Below, piece after piece: positions 38,201-50,200 of a stretch of DNA of 64,000 nt. Positions within the stretch are counted from its first letter, which is position 1. Every line of letters begins with the position of its first letter. The position numbers were made by a program, and so were the translations under genes. The DNA comes from Aquila chrysaetos chrysaetos (lineage: Eukaryota > Chordata > Aves > Accipitriformes > Accipitridae), in assembly GCF_900496995.4 (NCBI RefSeq), contig NC_044024.1, forward strand, positions 19,780,698 through 19,844,697. Reading direction: 5' to 3'. The notes under the pieces are model-generated. The model did not search any database. It saw only the letters and a list, made by a program, of their open reading frames with translations, and was not told the origin of the DNA.

Positions 38201-41200
38201 TTGTTTAAGGGCACAAGGAAGGAGGAAAAGCTTGTGGAAGGTACCAGAGTACCACCTACTTGCCCAGTCTCTCTCGTCTGCCATTGAAGCTGACCCTCCT
38301 CAAGACAGAAACTGCTACCTAACATCTTAAAGCTATTTTCAATGTGTTTTCGTTCAATGTGTGGGAGTGTGCAAACTCCCTCTAGTGGCTAATTTAATTC
38401 ACTTAGTAGCCTAAGGATGTCTCTTGTTTGCACCACTTTCTTTGTGTAGATTTAATTTAGACTAAAACCATACAGATCTGCCTCCTTGTCAAAGAAACCA
38501 AACATGCTCACGTTTTCATCTCATAGCACATTGCCCTGTACAGAAGAGCTGTAAAATATTTATACCTACAATTTCACCATTGCATACACCTCTGAAATAC
38601 TCTGCTAGACAAAGAGGTGGACAACAGCCAGATATCTAAAGGAAAAAAAAAAATCAGAAAGCTTCATATCAACTTAGAAAGATGGTTACTGGACTGCTTA
38701 AATGGCTAAATAAAACCCATTTGTTCTATCTTTATCTTTTCTCAATAACTCCCTTGCAGATGACTATCTCCATCCCAGAGGAACCTGTTTTTAGAAGATA
38801 TATGTGCATAAACGTGCGTGCACATATACACGCTTGTGTAGCACGTTAGCCACAACGATACATTCTTCAGCGCTCAAAATGCCCAAGAGCTTCTTTGGCA
38901 TTTTCCTTTTGTATAATTTACCTTTTATATGATTTACCATTCATTTGATATTTACTATTTTTATTTCCAAACATAAGCAAAGCATTAAATCTAGCCCTCT
39001 CCACAGACTACTTGTTATACTGCAAACAAGTAAGTGTAACTGTAGAGGAGGGTTTCCGAGGGTGAAGTTCGCGGCTCTAAATAAGCTTTAATAAGGAGAG
39101 GCTAAAACCTCGGTTGTCTGTGTGAAGACCGCGTCGCTGAACGGCAATGCACGTGGGACCCGAATCTTCGAGCCGCCGCGCCGCGCGACACGTCACCGCA
39201 CCATACGACGGGCACGCACGTGGCACGGGGCTAGGGGACAGGGTGGGCACCGTCACAGGGCGATGCAGCGCGTCCCACCCGCAGGCTGCCTTCGACACAG
39301 CCCCGAAGGGGACTCTCCTCCCCCCCGTAACCGGGGGTCGGGCTTACTTAAACGGGCTCCATCGTTTCCTCTAAGCGGCTTTACCCTTCCTCGGGCATTG
39401 CCTTCCCAGCCCGCTCACCTCAGTCCTGGCAGCCTTGGCCTTACCACGTTGCTTTTAGGCAAGCGCTTAGCTGTCCTCTTGGGCTCGACAGTTTTCACCT
39501 TTTGGGGACTGTAAGTGGTTTTCTTGGCCACAGAGCCCGCTGCTGCCTTCCTTCAGGCCCCGCTCCTTGGCTGCAGCTTTTTTGGGCTTCTTGGTGGGTC
39601 AGACAGGTTTCGTGGTCGTGGGCTTCTTCAGGTTTGCTGCTGCTTTCTTGTTGCCTTTTCTCTTGGTTTCTCAGGGAGAAACTGTCACCATAAAGCACTG
39701 GTCCCAGCTGGTAGCTGGGGAGATCAGTCCAGCAAACGGGGTCTGCTCTGGGGGAGGTGAGAGGCTCAGGCTGGGCACTGCAAGCCCAGTGAGCCTGTGA
39801 CAGGAGTCTGCGGCATTGACTGGCACGCTGGACGTGAAGTCTGGCACCTCTGATTAATCCACTGCACAGGCTGCCATGCAGCTCCCACGGTGCTCGGTGG
39901 GGGAAGAGGAGAGACAAGTACAAGCTTCTTGCCAACCCTCTGAAGCCCTTGTGGTTTTTGCTGAAGACACTGAGTAACATACCATCAATCTAGCTGCAAT
40001 TTCCTGGCTCTGAATTTAATTTTAGGCACTATAAGCTCTCTAATTTGATGATGAAACAATATGTCATTTTCCTTGCCTGGTAAATGCACAGAAGCACCAG
40101 GGATGCAGAACTCAGGCATAATATATTACCTTCAGTGAACGTAAACCAAAAAGGAGAAAGAAAGATGTTACTCACTCTCTGTGGTTGTGTAAATGTTCAC
40201 CATGCTCTTTGCAAGATTAATGCTATTTGCTCGGGCCAGTGCCTGAGCGGCGGGAGAATGATCCCCATCTTCCTCTGGAATACATGAAAAGCCAAATCAA
40301 CATGGTAAATAAATATACACAAATGGGCAGTGTGTCAACAAGCACGTGTGTTTCTCTCTCTCCTGGCTTGTTCACTCTGCTTAGAGCACATTGCAGTTAC
40401 ATTACACAGGGCTGCTTTCAAAGCATCAGTGTGCTTTAATCTCTCCCTGAGAAAACCTCTTCACACTATGATGGGAAACGTAAACACCGGATTAACCCAG
40501 TCCCTAAAACAGACCAGCACTTGCAAAGAACTTCCAGTGCAACACAGCCATCTGCTAATACCATCCTGAAATGAATGTAATAATAAGGCAAAAACCATGA
40601 GAAATGTAAGAATGATCTCCTATATAAAGGAAATGTTTGCGTTTACCTGAGGTGCAACTCAGTATTGTCATAGAAATGTTATATGAGGTAGGAAATAAGC
40701 CAAGAAATGACACAGTAAAAAAATAAAAATCAGATGAGTCTACAGAAAATGCTCTCAGACAGGTCTTATCCAGGTACATGAGGACAGGAAATTTAGAAAA
40801 AGGCGATAAGCAGCTCTCTCTTCCTAGGTCTTTGCTTGGCAGAGAGAAGAGCTGTGGGCAATCAGAGCCCACATGTAAAATGTATTGCAATTAACAATAA
40901 CTTTTGCTCATAGTAACAGTCACTACAAGAGCCCATCGAACCCAGAGGAAGAGGCCAATAAAATGGTGATACTATTGACACCATCGTGGTTGAGAACATG
41001 GTATCAGAACCCAGAAAGATCAGACTCCTTGTTTAGTCCACTTTGGTCGCAGTTTAATATCCAAAATCACTTGTGCATACCCAGAAGACCCAAAACGTAA
41101 TTTAAGCACTGACAGCCAGCGGCTGTTACCAAGGTAGCCTAATGGCCAATGTATTTATTAAACACTTTGCTTCACATTTTATTTCTTCTATTTGTGTCAG

Positions 41201-44200
41201 ACTTATCTCTACCACCAGAAATAATTCCTCCAGCCCCACATTTGAAGAAAGCACAGTCTTCCCAGTGAGTGAAATAAAGTAAGTTCCTGTGACCTGTTGT
41301 AGGTAGCGCTAAAGAAATGGAGGGCTGTCCCGAGCTGAGGTGCTTGCAGGTAAGGCACGAGGGCTGGTTGTGGGGAGGAAGGCAAGGGAACATGGCACTG
41401 CCTCCTTTTACACTCGCTCCGCGCTACACAAGATTTGTTTCCAGAGCTGTTTGCTAAACACGATCCACGCATGCTAACTCTGCACAAATTGCAACATAGG
41501 ATAAATGGACAAATGAAGAAAGTGTGCAAATGCAGAACGGCTAGGGAAGAAAACAGGCTTAGGGATGACTCTCTATTGGGATTTCATAGGGTGCAGTTAC
41601 AGCCCTCAGTACCTGAGTAAACAGCTGAGTCCGTTCCCTGAACGGCTTCTCTCTCTCCGGCTGGCTCACCGGGTGTTGGCTTGTCTGAAGGCTCACACAT
41701 TTCTTCCCCAGGTAGCTCTCCATTTATTTCCACATTGCCATGAGTGCCCAAATCAGATCTTTCCTCTTTCTCATCATCATTTTCACCATCTGTAAGCACA
41801 GGCTCGATCAGTATCTGCACCCTGCTCGCCAGGGAATTCGCTGCGTGCTTGCGCTCTTCTGCCACGATAAACTCATCTGTAGGTGTCTCTGGCTCAAACG
41901 TGCTGCCAGACACTTCTTTGGTAGGCGACTCGATTTTGACGGAAGGCGCTCGCACAGGCAATCTGGATTTCTTGGAGCAGTGCTGTGCTGCTTTCTGTTC
42001 CTCTGGCACCGTTGGCTTCCCATTGCTTTCACCCAGCAAGTTATTTCTTGTAACTGGGCCGCCTTTGCTCTTGGCGTATGTGGATCTAGGAACGACGGAA
42101 ACCGAGCCCTTCCTTGCAGGGGCTACATAGCTTGGTTCTTCCTCGCTAGAAGACAGGGTTATTGTCCTTTTGTAGGGGGTTCTTGTTTTGGTGAAGATGC
42201 CAGGTTTTTCTTCGGTGTTCTGGCCTTGCCCAGACTGCACAGAGAGCGAGCGGCACAGCTTGAACTGCCTACCGTCTGCCTCCACCCAGCTCGGGTCCTC
42301 CGGCACGTTTCTCACCATCACAGAGTCTGCTCCCTTCTCCCAGAAGTTCTTCAAGTTCTTGAAGTGTTCACGATTGAGGCCGATATCCTCCTCTTTGTTA
42401 CTCATCGATGAGATCGTATAGTTCACGCCGTGCTTCACAGCCTGGCTGCCTTCCCCCTCTGCGCTCAGTGGTTTGGAGCTTGCCAGCAGCTTTCTATTTG
42501 CGAGGCTGTTCTCTGCTGGCCCCACATGATTCACAAACTGCTCGGATCTTGGGAAAGTTCTACTTGGTCTCCTCTTAACTGGTATCTTGCTGGGAGCGTA
42601 AGTTTCTTCAGGTGGAGTTTTTGGCCCCACTGTGGCGCCAGTGGCCCCATCAAGAGCTTCTCCTCCAGCTGCACTGCTGGGCTGAGGCACAGCATCCTCT
42701 GAAAGCTTGGTGGGCAACGGAGGTACTCCACGACCTACAACAACAACAAATGCTCACAGCCTGTCCCACTGCATTGCATCATGTTTCCCTGGAATGTCTG
42801 GGCTGCAGCTTCTCAAAGGGAAGCCAGGAGAAGTTTCCAGAAACCATCAATATGTTCCTAATTCTTCCCCATTTTGAGACTTCAGCAAGTCCCTTTCGAT
42901 CTGAAGAAAGCCCTGAAAACCCTAGCCCTTCGCTCTGCAACAGGACATGGAAAAAATCCACTGAGTTCTAAATTGTTGCTGGGAGTTGTGGATTTGTTTG
43001 CAGCTTTGCTTTCAGTTTGATAGCCTTCCTACTGGCTATTTGCTATGTACCAAAAGTACACTCTACATTCAAGGCAGGAAAGAGAAGGTAACTTGGATCT
43101 ATGGATTCAGGAGTTGTGAGCCAAACACTCAGTTTAAAATGTATGGAGAGCCAGGAGAAGTTTTAGTCATTGGATTTTTTTTTTCTTGGTCCCTGCTGCC
43201 TTGGGCATAATTCATACAAATGTTGGCAGCCCATTCTTACATGCCAAGGCAAGAAATACTCTTTGTTACTGATTTTTACACACTCAAAAAAGCGTCTTGT
43301 TTCTTGGTGTTTGATGTTGAATAACAAAAACACCAATGGCTCACTGAACAAAAACCTTACCTTTTCTAGACAAATGCAAGCTGTTTGTTGCAGCCACAAA
43401 TGGACTTGTTCCAGTGTCACTCTCTGAGGAAGAGACATCATGTATACTGGATCTCTGAACGGAAAACAAACCCTATCAGTGTATATAAACTGGCAAGACT
43501 GGAAAAACTTATTTTATTTGAGCACAGACACCAGGGCAGGCAGTCTGTGGAGCCCCTACCAGTAGGTACAGACTGTGTGAAGGTCCAAGGAATAACAAAA
43601 CAAAGCGCAGAGGCTGTGCCTATACTACCTTATGTGATGCAGACAGCAGGACAGGAAGTCTCGGCTTCGGTTTTGGCAAGATTTTACACTCCTCTGTGGT
43701 ATCAAGTGCAGGTGTGCTGGATCTGTGGGAGAGGAGAAACGCCTGAGTAAGGAGATCAGTGCTAGTGACGTACCTGGTAGGGTGGTCAGGCAGTCTTCAA
43801 CACCATCTCAGCTCTGCTCAGCTACTTTACCAATTTTATCTACTGACCCAGCTCAGGCCAGGGCTGGTGCCTTCATTTATTTTCTCTGTTACTGCTTGGA
43901 AGGACTGGGGGACATGTTAAGTGGCCTGAACGTGGAGTAAGGATGAGTCTCCCACTGCAGTCAGTACAGAACTTGCTCAATAAAAACAACGGTGTCAACT
44001 TCTGGGTTTATTCAAACTTTCCCCTTCTGGGAGAAAACTGTAGGGAAAAACACAGGAAGCAGCAGTGCCAGAAGAGCCCAAGAGCCATGCAGGAGGGAGA
44101 CGTGTTTCCATGCTATGGCCCAGGAAGGAACAGGTCACACCTCCCAGTTCAGGCCAAAGGCATAACCAGATTGGTAGAGGATTTAGAAACTACAGGAATG

Positions 44201-47200
44201 ATTATGACAACAATAGTTAGGGCAAAACTATAGTACAGGATATAAATCTTCATGCTTGGAACATAAGTTGATTACTAATGGCCTCATAAATAAATGGAAG
44301 AAACACATATCACAGGCAGTTTACTTGACTGTTTCTACCGTCTTTGGGAGTGTCTAGTGGTGGCTGCTCTCCAGATGGAGAACAGCAGTCAAGCTGGTGA
44401 GATTTCATAAGGGAATGCTTTGTGCTTAGGATTGAATGAGAAAAACAAAGCAAACTTTTCAGGATTTAATCAACCCCCAAAAAACCATTAGGACCATTGC
44501 TGTGCCAGTAAAGCAGGAGCGTCTCGGGCTTGTTGACTCTGGATCCTTCATTAAGCAACACCCAACCTCTGCAAGAGGTTTCGAAGTCTTGTCAAGGCCC
44601 ATATTTAATATTTAACTGGAGCAATTGCCACCTGTGAAGAAAGATTCCTCATTCTGCTGACAAAAAAATGCAAATGAGATGGGAGCAACAATAAATGAAT
44701 ACGTGAATATTTAATGGCTTCTCCATAGTCCACGAATATTGAGTGAGGTCGCTGATTTGCTCGTTGGAGTGCCTTTAGTGGGTGTTTCTGCTCAGTCAGC
44801 ACAACGTGAAATCCTACCAAGCCTTGATGGAGAGTGCTGAGCACTGGATGCAGAGGTTGGCACCAGCAGGAAATGAGCAGTTTCCTCAAACAGTTCATTT
44901 TGTTAGTGTTGCTCCATGGCAAAAATTAAACAAATAAAACCATAATTACTTTGAAAAACTAACCAGAATATCCTGACATTAGAGACAGCTTCCATTTTAC
45001 TGACTCCTTATCAAATCATGCAGGAAAAGACCTTTCTGGGGTAAGCACATTAGCAGGTAGTTATTAGGGGAGGATTGATATTCTGACAATTCCTGGAAAA
45101 AGGTTAAAAATATCCTATATAACCTATTACTTATACAGTCTTGGAAACTCAGTTAAAGACCAGGATTTAATGGGTAGCATTCAATTTTCATTAGGAGTAA
45201 GAGCAGCAGCCAGAGAGTTGCACAAGCAGCGGCGGTTACCTCTCCTCTCCTGTGCCAGCAGCACGCTCAGGGAAGGCAGGACTCAGGGCAGCTTTGCTTT
45301 CCAGACCCATCTGGATGTGCTCGCTGGCCTCATCTGTAATATAACAGAGACAACTGAGAAATTACGTTTATTTAAACTTGTAATGGTCGGTGTGTTTTGT
45401 TTGCGGAAAGAAAAGGCTTGTTAAATGAGCCCCACCAGCACAAGCCCTGGGGATTTAACAGGAGATGGCTGACGGGGGGCTCTGCCTGCTCCCCCCGCGG
45501 ATGGGGGTGGCCCCAGGACAGCGTCGCCCACGGTCCCCACGCAGCCAAGGCACCTCCAGACCTCGCGGGTCCGAGAGGCCAAAGCGAGCTGCCTAACGCC
45601 TGACTCACGCCAGGAGCTGTCACATCACTGGAAACCTTCGCAAGACACTGCCATGGCTGTCAATAAAGTTAATCCGTACCAGGATTTAAATTCAGCCATT
45701 TCCTGTTTTGACTGAAAGTCATCCGATCTTGGCAAACAAAGGAGGAGGCCAATACAGTTAATGAGGAGATCCCTGTTATTTTTACTGGCACAAGGCTCAG
45801 CTATGTCTTCTAAGCCCTCAAGGACCCGAAAGAAAAAACAATAGGAGACGGTAACCTTTAGAGCAGCCTGCCAGGGTATAAAGTTGCATTAGACATTTTG
45901 CTGGCAAACAGGCTTTCTTGCTACTGCAAAACCGAAAGGATTAAACTCTAAAACAGCAATGAGAAACTAGTCTGGTCAACAAGAACGGCACGTATTTATT
46001 CACACGCAGCTAGGTCTATTTTAAAGAGTAAATCTACCTGTTACAAAAACTGCCAAATCTCTTCAGGATATATTTCATGACACAATACAATAGAATCAGA
46101 AGCTTAAAGATGTGACATTAAATAATAATATAGCTTCGCTTGTTATCTGGTTAGAAAACTGTACCAAACCCAAGAGCAGATCAGTCCTACGGACAGGCTG
46201 TGATATCAATGTCATGCTCGTGCTGCCCGTGCGGTGCCATCCAGCATCAGCACAGTCAGCCCGCAGGTAACGGGGATATCCGAAGATGAAGCTTCATTCC
46301 CCCTTGCCTGTGCGTCCCCATGGAGAAAAATGCTGCAGTCCCAACTCTTCCTCCCCGCGCAGCGCCTGGTCCTGCGGTGCAGGGGACCACGGCAGGCGTT
46401 GCTCGGGGCTGTCGGCGTTAGGACCACGTCTGGCACACACATGAGATGGCAGCTGGGTGGTCCCGTGGTTTCCGCAGCCGTGGGAGGTCAGGGAGTCACT
46501 TCTGCTGCAAGACAGGAGCCTGGTTGTGTAAGAACGAGCCAGTTTTAAAGAGTATGTTTCTGAGAGAGGGACTGCGTTTTGTCCATGTAAACGTTGATGT
46601 GCAAAAAGCATCACTGAACATCGTTTCGGGAGAGACAAGCTGTGGCATGGCCGGTGGCACGTGCAGGCCATGTCACACGCAGGCATGGGAACGCACGCTG
46701 AGGAATGTTTATTTATACAGTGAGCCACGTCCTTCTCTTCTGCCCCAGACCCGAGGGAGGGAGATGCCAGCAGGTAGCTGCTCTGGAAGTAGAGGAACCA
46801 AACACAGAGCTCCCATGTTTTTCCCCCACCTGTCATGGTTGAAAAGACCTTGACAACCAAAGACTGCATTCATTTCTCACCTCACTTCCAAAGGCATTGT
46901 GTCATATTTGCTTTTCACTGATACTTCTCCCTCACACAGAGCTCCCCCCTCCCAGCTGGCAGAGGCAGCGGGAGGTGTTCACTTCTTCCCATCCACACCA
47001 CTGCCCTTCAAAATGGCTCAGCCACTGACACAGCTATACCTGGCTTCCATAACCACAAACAAATAGGTTATTAGTATGTTATAATCCATCAAGACAAGCA
47101 AAATACCTTTGCTAACTTCAGGATGAGACAGAATAAGAAGCAAATTCCAACAGAAATTAGTAGTGGCCTGACCAGTTTAACTTGTCCATACGTATATTTA

Positions 47201-50200
47201 TATACATATATATACAGCCACTCCTGCTCTAACACTTTAGCTGCTTTACTCATTTCCAATCACTCCAAAACGAAGACACTCAACGCTTGGGGAAGGCACA
47301 GCTAACTGTGCCATTAGGGCTGACTTGCCTCGGCAGGTGGATAAAATGGTCTCTCTCCTAGATGATTTTTAGCTCCCATCCATTGCACACAAGCTCAAGG
47401 AGAAGTTATCACCAAATTCATCCATCTGTGCTGCTCTGCAGGCTGTAGTTTAAATATAGGGTATCTATCTATTTTATAGATTTATATTACTGCCGATTAC
47501 TAGTGTTTTCTATTATAAGCAATACCAACTGTGAAGACCCTTAGGGATCCACACAACCCTCCCTTCTGAAGGTTAAAACCCTCCTCCAGGAAAGGTCACT
47601 GGGCATTCTCCTGTGCCGGCACAAATTTCCACCTCTCCTCAGCCTGTTTACCATGCAAAGGCAATGCCAGCAAATATCTCAGTGGGGCTTCTCCATGCAG
47701 GAATTTTCTCATTTCACTCCCTAACACAGTCATCAAAGACTTAAATCAGGATTAACAGCCCTGGAGTCATGAACATGTTACACTGATTTGGCTAAATAAA
47801 CACACACCCCTTCATCACCTTGAAAACCAAGGGAAGGTGAATGACTCTGATCTTTCTAGGAGAAGAAAAAAAAGGTGTCAAAATGGCAAGCAAAGGCCCT
47901 TATCTCATCTACTGCTGATTGATCGTGAGCTGCATGGCCAAACTGTTCGTAAAGGGGCCTCATCCTTGTTCCCTGATGGGCCAAGTGCCGCTCTCACCAG
48001 TGCAATATTCTTGCTGACAAGTCAGTGAGAGAAGGGCTTGCCCTCACGTGTGAAGGAAGGCAATCTATACGGTAACCACCCCAGGAGCTGAGCATGCAAC
48101 AGGTAACAGCAAGGTGAAAATATTAGCTGCAGAATCTTGATCCTCTGCCACTGCTGTAAAATGGCAGTGGGAAAAGTAAAAGGAAAGAATAAAGTCACAT
48201 GTTATACCTGTGCTTTACCAAAATAAGTCTGAGAATACAAAAAGAGAAAGGAATGGAAGAAAAAAAGTTGAAAAAGAAATGAAGAGGGCTAAATCTAAAC
48301 GCAATTACTGTAGTAATTTAGCAACATTTGCTTCTTCCTTCTTAAAACAGCATTAGTCAAGTAATGCGCATGCAAAGACATAACTTGCATATTACTGCTA
48401 TATTAATGAGATTATTTTACATGATAACCTGAAACCACATCTCATATGTGCACATCAGCAGTAAAAGTTAAATCTAAAACCAACAGTACTTCAGATTTTG
48501 CTTTCCTGAAGTGGGCTGCAAGCTAAAGGTGCTGATGCCTCTGGCAAGGCAAAAGGCAGACAAATCCAATTCACTGCTGGCCGCTAGCTGGGCTGGAGAT
48601 GACAGAGCATTTGTCTGACCTGGGCCCTAGCAGAGGGGCTGCTGAAGCGTCTGTCTCTTCACGCAAAGAGGGTGCAAGCACAAATGCACATCCTCAAAAA
48701 GCAGAACATGCTCTGCAGAAATGGCCAGGCAACTCTGTCAAGCTGGAAAAGGTTTTATATGTTTTAGCATTCTGGAGGGATGATAAAAAGTAAATTTAAT
48801 GACATCATGAATCCTTAATACCAGGGGTAAAAGCAACTTCATATGAAATATGATGGGCCAGTGCTGCATCAGAGGGCCCAATGAATCTATGCTAAGTTAT
48901 GAGACCTGTCAGGGATAAGCAAAAAGCAAAAAGAAAATGAGGCTCTCGGTTAGTAAAGTCCCTAGCCAGCGTTTAGCTTTCAGAATGTGTCTAAGTAATG
49001 TGGAGCTAAGAGGGGTATACTAAACCCAGGCAATTAATGTTACAGAGATATCCTGGCCAACGAGGCCCACCAAACAAAGGAGTGATCTATATGGCTGCTA
49101 CCCCAGAGCAGGAATGGGCAGCTGGGCCTAGGAAAGAGGGCTGAACTGAACTGGTGGAGATGACATTTGAGTTTTGGGCAGATGGAAGGTAACCCTTTAT
49201 CTAACAGTAGCCTTTACTGCAAAAGAACAGAGCCCAGTTATAGGGTACTTATATTAGGGACCATGGTAGACTTTGCTTAGAGCTGTCTTTCAGGGCCATG
49301 GCTTCCCCACAGCAGCAGCAGCCAGTAACTCACCAGCCGTGTCTGAGTAGCTGTGATTACCCACCCTGACAAACGATCAAGGAGGTTTTGTGAAACTGGG
49401 CTGCAGTTCACCAGTCCTGCTGCAGAGTCAGTTGACCTGTCTTCAAGTTGAGGACTGGATGTGAATCATCCCCGGTTCTGCTTTGCACAAATGTTCAGCA
49501 CGAAGTGCCAGCTCCAGGCCGGTTACGTTTGGGCTCAAAGCACAGTCCTGCTCATTTCACACAGGGCTGAGCTCTTCTCTTCCCCTCCCTGCCCTGAGCC
49601 AGCAAATCTGATTTGATCTGGTTTACATACCACCATGGGAGTTCATCTGCATGTCGAACAACACGCAATACATCTGCTGCAAATTAGCACACGGTGCCAG
49701 ATATACCCTTGCTATGGCACAGCAGCCTGGGTACCATTCAGACTTGGCCCCAAAGCCCTTTTGATTTTGAAAACTACATTGTGCCTTGGAATTATTCCCA
49801 TGTAAAAAGCTAGGCATGGACTCTCTCAAGTAGGCAAACATTTGCCAGGAGAAGAGAGGCACCCCTTCCCTTTGCAGAGACGTGACTGACCCCACCACTC
49901 TGGAGGCCTAAAAGAGCAGACAGATGTCTGTTTTTGTCAGACCAGTCTAGGAATTGGGGGGGGTGTTGTTTGACCCACACATATCAGTTTGATGCCAGAA
50001 ATTGCCCTACATCATCCCCTTCCGTTGTTGCTTTGAGTGGGCGGCTGCGTGGTGCGTTGTTGCTGACTGGGGTTAAACCAGGACAGACAAGAAATTATAC
50101 CAGTGACCTCTGACAAATAGACATTTTGGAAGAAAGAAGCTGAAGTGGGGAAAAGGCATTTACTGCACGCAGCTGGTAAACAGCTTTTGCCTTGGTCCTC

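Noticed and set aside
41740-42411. 223-codon plus-strand open frame
   Set aside because: Exact antisense shadow of Slp exon 6, whose minus-strand frame has conserved splice sites and phase.
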